From the NCBI GenBank assembly GCA_050700355.1, contig JBOHHE010000300.1, positions 6,260-70,259 of the forward strand: a stretch of DNA of 64,000 nt, given 5' to 3'. The stretch comes from GCA-003244245 sp050700355. Lineage in GTDB: Bacteria; Actinomycetota; Actinomycetes; Mycobacteriales; Pseudonocardiaceae. Both the position numbers and the translations under genes were made by a program. This document shows, in pieces, positions 19,617-28,704 of this stretch; position 1 is the first letter of the stretch; the number at the start of each line of letters is the position of its first letter. Below the pieces are notes generated by a model. The model did no database searches. It was not told the origin of the DNA and saw only the letters and a program-made list of their open reading frames with translations.

Positions 19617-19972
19617 ACGACCGGATCACCCTCACCGGGTTGCGGGTGTACGGCAGGCACGGGGTGCACGACCACGAGCGAGTACAAGGGCAGGAGTTCG
19701 TCGTCGACGCGACGGTCTGGCTGGATCTCGGTCCCGCGGCGGCGACTGATGAGCTTTCCGCGACCCTGGACTACGGCGAGCTAGCCCGGCTTGCGGCCCG
19801 CATCGTCGGGGGAGAACCCTGCGACCTGATCGAGACGGTAGCCGCGCGGATCGCCGGCGAGGTCCTGGTCGATGAGCGGGTGCAGGCCGTAGAGGTGACG
19901 GTGCACAAGCCCGCCGCGCCTATCGGGTTGAACTTCGCTGATGTCGCCATCACCACCCGGCGGTCCCGATGA
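19613..19972 (+). CDS. folB: Dihydroneopterin aldolase
   Basis: 119 residues, cleaving dihydroneopterin to hydroxymethyl-dihydropterin and glycolaldehyde. Motifs: GLRVYGRHGVHDHERVQGQEF at the N-terminus with the family Gly-His-Gly pattern, LDYGELARLA, and VEVTVHKPAAPIGLNFADV near the end with the catalytic Lys. Four-base overlaps link it with folP and folK. Confidence 0.96.
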   Translation: MNDRITLTGLRVYGRHGVHDHERVQGQEFVVDATVWLDLGPAAATDELSATLDYGELARLAARIVGGEPCDLIETVAARIAGEVLVDERVQAVEVTVHKPAAPIGLNFADVAITTRRSR

Positions 19973-20574
19973 GCACGGCGGTGCTGTCGCTCGGATCGAA
20001 TGTTGGTGATCGGCTGGCGCACCTACAGGGCTGTGTCACCATGCTGGGCGACTGCGTGCGCGTCGTCTCACCGGTGTACTCGACAGTGCCCTGGAAACTC
20101 GCTGAGAGCGGGGACACCGCGAGCGGGGCCATCGAAAACCACGTCCAGCGGGACGACGTCGAGCAGGGCGACTTTCTCAACGCCGTACTGCTGGTCGATG
20201 ATCCGGATACCGATGCGCTGGAGTGGCTGCGCCGTGGCCAGCGCTGTGAGGCGGCCGCCGGGCGAACCCGGGAGATCCGGTGGGGGCCGCGCACGCTGGA
20301 CGTGGACGTCATCGACGTGCGGTGCGGCGACTCGGACGAGCTCCACCGGGACGACCCAGATATGACGTTGCCACACCCACGGGCGCACCAGCGTGCTTTC
20401 GTGCTCGTGCCGTGGCTGGACGTGGCACCCAGCGCGGTGCTGCCCGGGCACGGCCCGGTAGCCGAACTGGTCGCTGCGCTGCCCTCGGCGCAGCTGCGTG
20501 GCCTGCGGCGACGCGATGACCTGGTCGTTCACCTGGCTATCCGTTCGCCGGTTCGTCCGTGGGAGGTGCTGTGA
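19969..20574 (+). CDS. folK: Hydroxymethyl-dihydropterin pyrophosphokinase
   Basis: 201 residues, pyrophosphorylating the pterin for folP. Motifs: LSLGSNVGDRLAHLQ, FLNAVLLVDD, and RTREIRWGPRTLDVDVIDV with the two metal-binding Asp residues (LDVDVID), then LPHPRAHQRAFVLVPW. A small variable insertion near residues 43-60 (ESGDTASGAIENHVQRDDVE) is longer than in many homologues. Overlaps of four bases on both sides. Confidence 0.96.
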   Translation: MSTAVLSLGSNVGDRLAHLQGCVTMLGDCVRVVSPVYSTVPWKLAESGDTASGAIENHVQRDDVEQGDFLNAVLLVDDPDTDALEWLRRGQRCEAAAGRTREIRWGPRTLDVDVIDVRCGDSDELHRDDPDMTLPHPRAHQRAFVLVPWLDVAPSAVLPGHGPVAELVAALPSAQLRGLRRRDDLVVHLAIRSPVRPWEVL

Positions 20575-21065
20575 CTTTCACCCGAGCCCGTGATCTGGTT
20601 GGCGCAGGGGCCGTCGCGGTAGTGCTGGTGAACCTGTTGTTCCAGCTGTCTTACGGCGATCTGCCGCCGCTTCCCCCCTTGGCCGGCACCACGCTGCTCG
20701 TCGTCGCATTCGTCGAGGTGGTGCTGGGCGTGACGCTGCGGGCACGGATCCAACGCAGGCCGGGTGCTCGGCCGGTGCAGGCGCTCACCGCGGCTAAGGC
20801 TGTCGTGTTGGCCAAGGCGTCGTCCATGGCCGGGTCCATCACGGCAGGTGCCTGGGTGGGGGTGCTGGTCCACGTGTTGCCGCAGCGAGACCGAGTGCCT
20901 GACGCCGCTTCGGACACCGTGACCGCCTCGGTGGGAGTGTTCTGCGCCGGGGCGCTGGTGGCGGCCGGGCTGTGGCTGGAGCACTGCTGCCGGACCCCGG
21001 ACTTTCCGGACGAGCCCCGCGGTGACGACCGCCTGACCAAGGACCGCCGGCCCGAGGACCGCTGA
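20571..21065 (+). CDS. DUF3180 membrane protein
   Basis: 164 residues. GTG 20571 overlaps the folK stop. Four hydrophobic segments are visible (LVGAGAVAVVLVNLLF, TTLLVVAFVEVVLGVTL, AKASSMAGSITAGAWVGVLV and VGVFCAGALVAAGLWLEHCC). This family always sits just downstream of folK in actinobacteria, and its function is unknown. The C-terminal 20 residues are charged and cytosolic. Confidence 0.9.
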   Translation: MTFTRARDLVGAGAVAVVLVNLLFQLSYGDLPPLPPLAGTTLLVVAFVEVVLGVTLRARIQRRPGARPVQALTAAKAVVLAKASSMAGSITAGAWVGVLVHVLPQRDRVPDAASDTVTASVGVFCAGALVAAGLWLEHCCRTPDFPDEPRGDDRLTKDRRPEDR

Positions 21066-21112
21066 GCGCCGCGATCTCTACAGCAGCTGTGCCAGCAGGT
21101 ACCGTGTGCGCC

Positions 21113-22090
21113 ATGACCAGCCCCAAGCCTGAGTTACGGCACGAGAGCGGCCGATTTCTGATCCTCGGCAGCGTCGTATTGGCGGTGCTGGCGGCGACTG
21201 TGCTCGCCCTCGGAAGCGACGATTCCCGGCTGCTGCGCCTCGGTATCATTGCCGCGTTGTGGGCGACGCTATTCGGAACCTTCGCCGCCGTGCGGCTGCG
21301 CCGCGAGGTCGGTTCAGGCGTGGAGCGAGCTGACGAGCTGCGCACCGTGTACCAACTTGAACTGGATCGTGAGATCGCGGCCCGCCGGGAGCACGAGCTG
21401 AAGGTGGAGCGCGAGCTACGCGAGCAGGTCGAACGGCGTGAGCGTCAGGAGATCGTAGCCCTGCGTGGCGAGCTGGCGGCGTTGCGGGACACCCTGCGGA
21501 ATCTGCTGGGTGGGGATGTCATGGTGGAACGGGTCGCGCTGCGGGCCGAATCCACCCGGCTGCTGCCGATGCCGGACCATCCCTGGACCAGCACCGAGGG
21601 CCACGGCAGGATATCGGCGGCGAAAACGGTACCCCGGGTGACGCCCAGCCTTCCTGCCGCTGAGTCGACCGTGCGCGGAGTCGGCCCGACCGGCCGGAAT
21701 TCCTGGGAGATGCGGAAGTCGGACCGCCCGGACATCTATGCCCAAACAGCGGCCGAGCTGGCAACAGACGCGGGGGCGAACCGGATGTGGAGCCCAGCGG
21801 TCTCGCCGGCGCCGTCCTGGCGATCAGCGCTCGAGCAGGATCCGTTGAGCGCTCCGGTAAATCGGCAGACATCGGGCCCGGAGAATCGGCAGGTGTCCCC
21901 AGAGGATCGGCAGGTGTCCCAGGGTGGCAGGCACAGCAGGTCGAGCACGCCGAGGTATGGGAGCACTCCGCATTCCGCGCCCGAGGAAAACGGCAGTGGG
22001 TTGAATGATCGACGGCCGGTGCACGAGCTGTTGGCCTCCTACGGGGAGAGTTCTCTCCCCCGGCGCCGGCATGGTCGTGTAGACGACTGA
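21113..22090 (+). CDS. DUF6779-type membrane protein with charged coiled coil and repetitive tail
   Basis: About 325 residues. Two membrane helices near the N-terminus (FLILGSVVLAVLAATVLALG, LGIIAALWATLFGTFAAV) are followed by a highly charged helix (ELDREIAARREHELKVEREL) and a disordered tail with a small repeat ENRQ/EDRQVS (PENRQVSPEDRQVSQ). This family is the usual neighbour between the folK/DUF3180 pair and DUF2520 in mycobacteria and relatives; no function is known. ATG 21113 is chosen over 21089 because the latter would add only an unlikely leader. Confidence 0.75.
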   Translation: MTSPKPELRHESGRFLILGSVVLAVLAATVLALGSDDSRLLRLGIIAALWATLFGTFAAVRLRREVGSGVERADELRTVYQLELDREIAARREHELKVERELREQVERRERQEIVALRGELAALRDTLRNLLGGDVMVERVALRAESTRLLPMPDHPWTSTEGHGRISAAKTVPRVTPSLPAAESTVRGVGPTGRNSWEMRKSDRPDIYAQTAAELATDAGANRMWSPAVSPAPSWRSALEQDPLSAPVNRQTSGPENRQVSPEDRQVSQGGRHSRSSTPRYGSTPHSAPEENGSGLNDRRPVHELLASYGESSLPRRRHGRVDD

Positions 22091-22173
22091 AGGCGATTCT
22101 CCCGCAAGTTCCCCCGAAAACACCTAGGCTGCGGTTCCATGAGCACGCGAGGCCTGCTTGTCAGGGTCGAGCC

Positions 22174-23469
22174 ATGAATACCGTTCGGGCGGACAATTAC
22201 CAACCGTGGGGGCAGCAACACAATCGGCGCGTCCTGGGTCCTGTGCTCAGCCTGGTGGCACTGGCGATCCCAGCGCTGATCGTGCTCGGCTTGCTGAGCA
22301 CCACCATCGGCAGCGCGGCCGTGCTGGTGGGTACGTTCGCGGCGATGCTGCCGGTGGCGCTGGTGGTGGCGGCCTTCCTCTGGGTGGACCGCTGGGAGCC
22401 CGAGCCGTCCGGGTTGCTGCTCGCCGCATTCCTGTGGGGTGCCGGGGTCAGCGCGTTGGGTGCGGGCGTCGTCAACGACACGGTGGCGGAGATCGGTACG
22501 GAGGCATTCGGCGCGGGCGGCGGTGACCTGGTGGGAGCGGTGATCTCCGCCCCGATCGCCGAGGAGGCGTTCAAAGGTGCATTCCTGCTCGGCCTGGTGT
22601 GGTGGCGGCGCCGCGAATTCGATGGCATCGTCGACGGGATCGTCTACTCCGGGCTGGTCGCCGCGGGTTTCGCGTTCACCGAGAACATCCTCTACTTCGG
22701 ACGTGCCTTCGCTACCGACGGGCTGGCGGGGGAGGCCGGTGGGGTCATCGGCGTGTTCATTGTGCGTGGAGTGCTCTCGCCCTTCGCGCATCCGGTGTTC
22801 ACCGCGATGATCGGAATCGCGGTGGGACTGGCAGTACGATCGCGCAATCCACCGGCCGTGGTGATCCTGCCCTGCTTCGGATATCTGGGTGCGGTGCTGC
22901 TGCACGCGCTGTGGAACATCTCGGCCGGTTTCGGGTTTCTGGTGGTCGTCTACTTTGTCATCATGCTGCCGTTGTTCACCGGGCTGGTCGGGCTGGTGGT
23001 CTGGCAGCGCCGCCGCGAGCAGCGGGTGGTCGCTGCGCAGCTGCCGGGGTTCGCGACCGCAGGATGGATCGCCCCCAGCGAGGTCCCGTTGCTGGCCAGT
23101 CTGACGGGTAGGCGCGGCTGGCTGGCGGCGGTGCGCAGCCGAGCGGGCGAAGAGGCAGCCGATGCGGTGCGCGACTATCAGAACGCGGTCACCGAACTGG
23201 CCTTCCTCCGGGACCGGATGCGACGCGGCGTGGTCGGTCAGGAGGCCGGCCGGTGGCACCACGAGACCCTGGGCGAAGTGCTGGCCGCCCGGGCCCGCGC
23301 GGTGGCTGCTCCGCAGGCGCTGGGTTCAGCCTGGCGGCAGGCGGCGCCACCGGGCTGGCAACCGCCCCCTGCGGTGCTGCCGTCCAGACCCGGTGCCGGT
23401 GGCGCGCTGCCCCAGCCGCCCGGCCAGCCGGGCTACTATGTCGCCCCGCCCGGATACCCGCCCGGCTGA
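22174..23469 (+). CDS. PrsW-family intramembrane metalloprotease
   Basis: 431 residues with about nine hydrophobic segments over the first 290 residues. The family's glutamate/histidine motifs are present: PIAEEAFKGAFLL (EExxK), GFAFTENILYFG, SPFAHPVFTAMIG and LLHALWNISAG. PrsW proteases cleave membrane-bound anti-sigma factors; which substrate this one uses is not visible. The last 130 residues are cytosolic, ending in a Pro/Gly-rich tail (PGQPGYYVAPPGYPPG). It sits in its own transcription unit between DUF6779 and DUF2520. Confidence 0.88.
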   Translation: MNTVRADNYQPWGQQHNRRVLGPVLSLVALAIPALIVLGLLSTTIGSAAVLVGTFAAMLPVALVVAAFLWVDRWEPEPSGLLLAAFLWGAGVSALGAGVVNDTVAEIGTEAFGAGGGDLVGAVISAPIAEEAFKGAFLLGLVWWRRREFDGIVDGIVYSGLVAAGFAFTENILYFGRAFATDGLAGEAGGVIGVFIVRGVLSPFAHPVFTAMIGIAVGLAVRSRNPPAVVILPCFGYLGAVLLHALWNISAGFGFLVVVYFVIMLPLFTGLVGLVVWQRRREQRVVAAQLPGFATAGWIAPSEVPLLASLTGRRGWLAAVRSRAGEEAADAVRDYQNAVTELAFLRDRMRRGVVGQEAGRWHHETLGEVLAARARAVAAPQALGSAWRQAAPPGWQPPPAVLPSRPGAGGALPQPPGQPGYYVAPPGYPPG

Positions 23470-23619
23470 GCTGACTGGGACGTTGCTGTCGGGATCGAGC
23501 CGCTGAGGTGAAGCTGCTCACTCGCAACGGCGTGACATGCGTGTTCGGCGTTAACCTGCCCGCACGGAAGTCCGGTACCCGCTGGCTATGGTGGGACTGG
23601 AACGGCTGGAGGACGGCAC

Positions 23620-24543
23620 ATGGCGACGATGCCTCGGTCGGGGGCGTCCGTTTCCCGGGATGCGGCCGGTCGCCCGGCCCGGCTGGCTGTGGGAGTGGTG
23701 TCCGCCGGTCGGGTGGGGGCAGTACTCGGGGCGGCCCTGGCCAGTGCCGGGCACGTGATAGTCGCCGCCAGTGCGGTATCCCGGGCATCGCTGCGCCGGG
23801 CAGCGGACCTGCTGCCTGATGCGCCGGTGCTCGCACCCGACGATGTCGTGCGCCGAGCCGACCTTGTGCTGCTCGCCGTTCCGGACGACGTGCTGCCCGG
23901 CCTGGTCTCCGGGCTCGCCGCCACCGGGGCGTTTCGGGCAGGTCAGATAGCAGTGCATACCTGTGGTGCCCGAGGGGTGGACGTGCTCGAACCGGCCACC
24001 GCCGCAGGTGTCCTCCCGCTCGCGCTGCATCCTGCGATGACCTTCACCGGACGCGGTGAGGACGTCGCTCGGCTGAGCACGGCCTGCGTCGGTGTCACCG
24101 TCGCCGACGAGATCGGCTGGAGTGTCGGGGAGGCGCTGGTACTGGAGATGGGCGCCGAACCGGTGCGCGTTCCGCCGCAGTCGCGGCCCCTCTACCATGC
24201 CGCGCTGGCGCACGGTGCGAATCACCTGGCGACCCTGGTTCGGGACGCGGTGGACCTGCTGGAGCGGGCAGGCATCGTGCCCGCCGAGCGGCTCCTCGGT
24301 CCGCTGCTGGAGGCGGCGCTGGACAACACGCTGCGCCATGGAGACCGCGCTTTGACCGGCCCGGTAGCCCGCGGCGACCTCGACACCTTGCGGTTGCACC
24401 TGCGGGTGCTCGCCGAGTCAGCCCCGGAGTTGCTTGCTGCCTATCGCGCACAGGCCAGTAGGACGGCGTACCGCGCCGAGCATGCCGGACTGCTCCCCTC
24501 AGCGGCCGCAGCCGGGATCAGGGACACGCTGGAGGCCCAATGA
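23620..24543 (+). CDS. Rossmann-like protein with DUF2520 domain
   Basis: 307 residues. The N-terminal Rossmann-type fold (LAVGVVSAGRVGAVLGAALA) resembles the NADP-binding domain of ketopantoate or pyrroline-carboxylate reductases, and the C-terminal helical DUF2520 domain starts near residue 150 (PAMTFTGRGED). The constant position directly before panC suggests a role in pantothenate synthesis, perhaps the missing ketopantoate reductase step, but this is inference. GGAGG lies seven bases before the ATG. Four-base overlap with panC. Confidence 0.88.
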   Translation: MATMPRSGASVSRDAAGRPARLAVGVVSAGRVGAVLGAALASAGHVIVAASAVSRASLRRAADLLPDAPVLAPDDVVRRADLVLLAVPDDVLPGLVSGLAATGAFRAGQIAVHTCGARGVDVLEPATAAGVLPLALHPAMTFTGRGEDVARLSTACVGVTVADEIGWSVGEALVLEMGAEPVRVPPQSRPLYHAALAHGANHLATLVRDAVDLLERAGIVPAERLLGPLLEAALDNTLRHGDRALTGPVARGDLDTLRLHLRVLAESAPELLAAYRAQASRTAYRAEHAGLLPSAAAAGIRDTLEAQ

Positions 24544-25514
24544 CCGGTTCCGCTCCTGGCGAGCTGACGGTCCATGAGAACCCCGGAATGCTGTCCGGCG
24601 CCACCGATGCGTTGCGTCGAAACGGGCGCCGGATAGTGCTGGTGCCGACAATGGGAGCGATGCATGCCGGTCACCGGGAGCTGATCCGAGCAGCCCGCCG
24701 TACGCCGGATGCGGCCACCGTGGTGTCGATCTTCGTCAACCCGCTGCAGTTCGGGGCGCACGAGGATCTGGACCGCTATCCGCGCCAGTTCGAGGCCGAT
24801 CTGGCGATGTGTCGGGCCGAAGGCGTCGATCTGGTGTTCGCGCCGGAGGCCGAAGCGATGTACCCGCCAGGATCGGATACCACCGTGCGGGCCGGAGCCC
24901 TGGGTGCCGAGCTGGAGGGCGCCAGCAGGCCGGGCCACTTCACCGGGGTACTCACCGTGGTGGCCAAGCTCTTCGGGATCGTAGGACCGGACGGCGCGTT
25001 CTTCGGCGAGAAGGATTATCAGCAGCTTGTTCTGATCCGCCGAATGGTGCGGGACCTTCACCTGGGTGTGCAGGTGGTCGGGGTGCCCACGGTGCGCGAA
25101 CCCGACGGCCTCGCATTGTCCTCCCGCAACGTCTACCTCGACGCCGCACAACGGGCAACCGCAGCCATGCTCTGGGCGGCGTTGGTGGCCGGATCCAACG
25201 CGGGCCGGCTGGGAGCGGAGGCGGTGCGCGCGGAGGCGGCCAAGGTATTGGCAACTCCCCGTCCGCCCCGGCATCCCACGCTGACCGTGGATTACCTGGC
25301 CCTGCGCGACAGTGAGCTCGGCCCCGCTCCAGAGCGTGGCCAGGCCCGATTGCTGGTGGCGGCCACCGTCGGGACTACCCGGTTGATTGACAACGTCGGC
25401 GTGCACCTGGGTGTGGCCGATCCCACAGCGCACTCGGCTGCATTCTCAGCCTCCGCACGCGTTCCAGTGCAGGGATTGGATACGGGAGGTCCACGATGCT
25501 CCGCACCATGTTGA
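24540..25514 (+). CDS. panC: Pantothenate synthetase
   Basis: 324 residues. ATP-dependent ligation of pantoate and beta-alanine. Visible motifs: VPTMGAMHAGH (HIGH-like, residues about 35-45), FVNPLQFG, GEKDYQQLVLIRRMV and GLALSSRNVYL (KMSKS-like). The C-terminus extends about 25 residues past the usual end and overlaps panD by 19 bases, so the two are translationally coupled. Confidence 0.96.
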   Translation: MTGSAPGELTVHENPGMLSGATDALRRNGRRIVLVPTMGAMHAGHRELIRAARRTPDAATVVSIFVNPLQFGAHEDLDRYPRQFEADLAMCRAEGVDLVFAPEAEAMYPPGSDTTVRAGALGAELEGASRPGHFTGVLTVVAKLFGIVGPDGAFFGEKDYQQLVLIRRMVRDLHLGVQVVGVPTVREPDGLALSSRNVYLDAAQRATAAMLWAALVAGSNAGRLGAEAVRAEAAKVLATPRPPRHPTLTVDYLALRDSELGPAPERGQARLLVAATVGTTRLIDNVGVHLGVADPTAHSAAFSASARVPVQGLDTGGPRCSAPC

Positions 25515-25978
25515 AGTCCAAGATCCACCGAGCCACCGTCACTCAGGCGGACCTGCATTACGTGGGGTCGGTGACAGTCGATGAGAACCTCATGGATGCC
25601 GCGGACCTGCTCGCTGGAGAGCGGGTGGCGATCGTGGACATCACCAATGGGGCCCGGCTGGAGACCTACGTTATCCCCGGTGCCCGCGGCGGCGGCGTGA
25701 TCGGGATCAACGGAGCTGCCGCGCACCTGATGGCGCCGGGCGACCTTGTGATCCTTATTTCCTACGCCACGATGGATGAGACACAGGCGCGGCACTATCG
25801 ACCCCGGGTAGTGTTCGTCGATGCGGCGAATCGGATCGTCGAACAGGGCAATGATCCGGCTCACGCCCCAGCAGGCAGTGGTTTGATTGCCGGTGGTGGT
25901 CTTGCGGACGGTTCGGTCGATGGTGCGCTGATGGCCGATACCACCCGGCTGGCTGTCCTGATCAACGCCGACGACTGA
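25496..25978 (+). CDS. panD: Aspartate 1-decarboxylase
   Basis: 160 residues, producing beta-alanine from aspartate for panC. It is a pyruvoyl enzyme: self-cleavage is expected between Gly24 and Ser25 in LHYVGSVTVDE, with Ser25 becoming the pyruvoyl group. Other motifs: AGERVAIVDITNGARLETYV and GVIGINGAAAHL. The C-terminus has a Gly/Ala-rich extension of about 35 residues after RPRVVFVD, longer than in Escherichia coli. Confidence 0.96.
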   Translation: MLRTMLKSKIHRATVTQADLHYVGSVTVDENLMDAADLLAGERVAIVDITNGARLETYVIPGARGGGVIGINGAAAHLMAPGDLVILISYATMDETQARHYRPRVVFVDAANRIVEQGNDPAHAPAGSGLIAGGGLADGSVDGALMADTTRLAVLINADD

Positions 25979-25988
25979 GGGGGAGCGG

Positions 25989-26786
25989 TTGCTTCTCGCC
26001 GTCGACATCGGCAACACCAACATCGTCCTCGGCTTGTTCGATGGTGAACAGGAGGGCGCCGGGAAGGAAGCGACGTTGGTGCATGACTGGCGGATGCGTA
26101 CTGACGCCAGGATGACTGCGGACGAGATAGCGCTCACCTTCCGTGGGTTGCTCGGCGAATACTCCGACAAGGTCACTGGTATCGCGGCCTTGTCCACGGT
26201 GCCCGCAGTGCTGCGTGAGCTGAGGGTGATGTTGCATCGTTACTGGCCGCAGTTGCCACGGGTGATCGTGGGGCCGGGGGTGCGTACCGGAGTGCCGTTG
26301 CTCTATGACAACCCGCGGGAGGTGGGTGCAGACCGGATCGTCAACACGCTGGCCGCCTACACCCTCTACGGGGGCCCGGCGATTGTGGTGGACTTCGGTA
26401 CCTCGACCAACTTCGACGTGGTGAGCGCACGGGGAGAGTTCCTCGGTGGAGCGCTGGCTCCCGGTATCGAGATATCAGTCGACGCTTTGGCTGCACGCGC
26501 CGCTGCGCTCGTGAAGGTGCCGCTGATCCGACCCCGATCTGTGATCGGGAAGAGCACCGTGGAGGCTCTGCAATCCGGACTGTTGTTCGGTTTTGCCGGA
26601 CAGGTAGACGGACTGGTTCGGCGCATCTCAGCAGAGTTGGCGCCGGGCGCGGAGAGTGATGTGGTGGTGATCGCCACCGGGGGGCTCGCCCCACTGGTGA
26701 TTGCCGAGTCGGAGACTATCGCCCACCACGCGCCTGATCTCACACTCTTCGGGTTACAGATGGTCTTCGAACGCAACACCCGCTGA
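25989..26786 (+). CDS. coaX: Type III pantothenate kinase
   Basis: 265 residues. It phosphorylates pantothenate, the first committed step of CoA synthesis. Motifs: LLAVDIGNTNIVLG (phosphate binding), YDNPREVGADRIVN, VVDFGTSTNFDVV and FGFAGQVDGLV. The start is TTG 25989, unusual but supported by GGGGGAGCGG just upstream and by the fact that the conserved N-terminus begins at codon 2; no other start fits. It ends the pan operon. Confidence 0.95.
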   Translation: MLLAVDIGNTNIVLGLFDGEQEGAGKEATLVHDWRMRTDARMTADEIALTFRGLLGEYSDKVTGIAALSTVPAVLRELRVMLHRYWPQLPRVIVGPGVRTGVPLLYDNPREVGADRIVNTLAAYTLYGGPAIVVDFGTSTNFDVVSARGEFLGGALAPGIEISVDALAARAAALVKVPLIRPRSVIGKSTVEALQSGLLFGFAGQVDGLVRRISAELAPGAESDVVVIATGGLAPLVIAESETIAHHAPDLTLFGLQMVFERNTR

Positions 26787-27437
26787 TCTCGCCAACCCCA
26801 CTGGCAGGTCTGTTAGAGCTGTACACACGCCTAGGAGCTTGCGCTCGGCGGCCTGAAGTCGACGATGCCCACCTCGGGAGGTCAACGTTTCCGCTCTTCG
26901 CAGGAGGTTAGTACGGCAAATGGACTCCGGTTGAAGCCGACGGCATCGAGCGCGTCCGTAGCCCAATCGGGTGGCTCGTGTTCGGAGCCGACTGTGGTTA
27001 ACCATAGCTGAAGGGATGCAAAGCCTACACTGACTACACGGGTATGACCCAAGCTGAGCTGTGCACACTGCGCCAGTGCGCCGCAGGTGATGCGTTGGTT
27101 CCAAACCCCGGACTCCCTGCGGTGCGAGTGGGACATGCTCCCCGCCTGACAGCACACCTGAGGCGCAGGTCGGGTAAGCCGCTCGACGGACTTCCTGCCT
27201 GTGATGGCGGAATGTCGTCCAGCGGAGGGCCGGAATGGGGATCGGCAGGAGCTCATGGTGCTCACTGACCGGGTATCGGTGGAGGTCGTCTCCAGTTCGA
27301 CCTCGGCGCGGCCCCAATGAGCTGATGGGCGCGTCGATTACGCAGTCCGACCGCTAATAGGCTAACCTGCTTCTTGTTGATGTGGAGTCGTCCTGGGATG
27401 GCTCCGTGGACCACATCCCTCAAGGAGGATCACAAAC
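26787..27437. other. 650-bp gene-poor gap where lysS is expected
   Basis: In related actinobacteria lysS lies between coaX and lsr2. Here I see no lysyl-tRNA synthetase motif in any frame. A minus-strand frame of 128 codons (27268-26882, ending WATDALDAVGFNRSPFAVLT) is open, but it has weak third-position GC bias and no recognised family; treat it as unproven. The last 70 bases contain the lsr2 leader, with AAGGAGGATC before its ATG. Confidence 0.6.
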
Positions 27438-27785
27438 ATGGCGCAGAAGGTCACCGTGGAGATTGTCGATGACCTCGACGGAAGTAGGGCAGAAGAGACC
27501 GTCGAGTTTGGTATCGATGGTGTGTCTTACGTGATCGATCTATCGAGCGGCAACGCAGGCAAGCTACGTGACTCGATCGCGGACTACGTCGCCAACGCCC
27601 GTAAGGCCGGCGGCCGGCGCAAGGGTTCGGTCTCTCCGCGACGGTCTCCTGGTGCCGGCCGAGCCTCAGTGGACCGCGAACAGAACGCGGCGATCCGCGA
27701 GTGGGCACGCAAGAACGGTTACAATGTCTCCGATCGCGGCCGTATCCCGGCAGAGGTTCTCGACGCTTATCACAAGGGAAACTGA
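27438..27785 (+). CDS. lsr2: Lsr2 nucleoid-associated, AT-binding xenogeneic silencer
   Basis: 115 residues. The N-terminal dimerisation domain (MAQKVTVEIVDDLDG) leads through a basic linker to the C-terminal DNA-binding domain with the AT-hook-like loop DRGRIPAEV that inserts into the minor groove. It silences AT-rich, often horizontally acquired DNA and organises the nucleoid. The ribosome binding site is strong (AAGGAGG). Unusually, its entire reading frame is opposed by the C-terminal extension of the convergent lipid-kinase-like gene. Confidence 0.96.
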   Translation: MAQKVTVEIVDDLDGSRAEETVEFGIDGVSYVIDLSSGNAGKLRDSIADYVANARKAGGRRKGSVSPRRSPGAGRASVDREQNAAIREWARKNGYNVSDRGRIPAEVLDAYHKGN

Positions 27786-28680
27786 GTCCGCTCACCGGTA
27801 CTGTCGGCGAACCTTGCAGGCTCGGACGGCATCGGTGGATCGGGTTGATTTTGTTCAACGGGGTGCCCTGCCAGTGTTCGACGATGGGGTGACCGCTACT
27901 GCGGCGGGTCACCACTCGTGCGGCCACCGCCAGCCACCCGATGATGCCCTTCGGCGCGATAGCCACCATGTCCAGCAGCCCGTCATCGACCTTGGCGGCG
28001 GGCATCAGGACCAGCCCTGCGAGAAGTCTGCCGCAGTTGCCCACCACAACCGTGCGTACGCAGCGGCGTAACTCGGGCGACCCGTCCATAGTGAGGCCGA
28101 CCCTGAGCGGGGGGTCCTTCAGCGCCCGTATTCCAGAGATGAAGTAGGCCAGCTGGCCCACCCGCGCCTTCAGTCGTGCCGGAGCTCCTGCCATGACCGC
28201 CGCATCGAATCCCATGCCCGCCATTACGAGGAACACCAGCTCCTCGGTGCCATCGTCGATCCGTACCCGGCCGACGTCGACCGATCGGTTCTCGCCGGAC
28301 AACGCGATCCGAGTCGCGCTCGCCGTGTTGTCCAGTCGCATGGCAAGGTTGCGAGCCAGCAGGTTCCCGGTGCCTGCGGGCACCAAGCCCAGCGCGGTAC
28401 CCGATCCGGCGAGGATTTGCGCCACGTTCCGGATCGTGCCGTCCCCTCCGCAGGCGAGCACCACATCAGCGCCCGCCGCCAATGCGGTCCTGGCCTGCCC
28501 CATCCCAGGGTCTTCTACGCTGGTCTCCAGCCACAGTGGCGCGGCCCAACCCAGTTCGGTGCACACTCGCGTGATGTCCGCGTGTACCGGGGCCAGGTCC
28601 GCGAACCTGCTGGGGTTGACCACTACGGCAGGCAACCGCTGTTCCAGCGAGGCGGGCAGCGCGTTATCCGTCCCTGACAC
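27451..28680 (-). CDS. Diacylglycerol kinase-family lipid kinase, 3' end replaced (antisense to lsr2)
   Basis: The first 273 codons are a normal DAGK/YegS-type catalytic protein: VVNPSR at residue 20, ACGGDGTIRNVAQIL near 77-90, LVPAGTGNLLARNLA near 99-113, and GFDAAVMAGAP. At about position 27861 (after VEHWQG) similarity stops, about 40 residues before the usual end, and the frame continues for another 136 codons as low-complexity Arg/Pro-rich sequence antisense to the whole lsr2 gene. Either the gene is a 3'-truncated pseudogene or a chimeric protein is made. Catalytic motifs are intact, but the missing last strands normally complete the fold. Confidence 0.7.
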   Translation of the reverse strand: MSGTDNALPASLEQRLPAVVVNPSRFADLAPVHADITRVCTELGWAAPLWLETSVEDPGMGQARTALAAGADVVLACGGDGTIRNVAQILAGSGTALGLVPAGTGNLLARNLAMRLDNTASATRIALSGENRSVDVGRVRIDDGTEELVFLVMAGMGFDAAVMAGAPARLKARVGQLAYFISGIRALKDPPLRVGLTMDGSPELRRCVRTVVVGNCGRLLAGLVLMPAAKVDDGLLDMVAIAPKGIIGWLAVAARVVTRRSSGHPIVEHWQGTPLNKINPIHRCRPSLQGSPTVPVSGLSFPCDKRREPLPGYGRDRRHCNRSCVPTRGSPRSVRGPLRLGRHQETVAERPNPCAGRRPYGRWRRSPRSSHVACLRCRSIDRSRKTHHRYQTRRSLLPYFRRGHRQSPR

Positions 28681-28704
28681 GGTCTCCCAAGATACGGCCT
28701 CTGG

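Noticed and set aside
26882..27268. 128-codon minus-strand frame in the lysS gap
   Set aside because: No recognised family, weak third-position GC preference, no clear ribosome binding site; kept only as a note in the gap.
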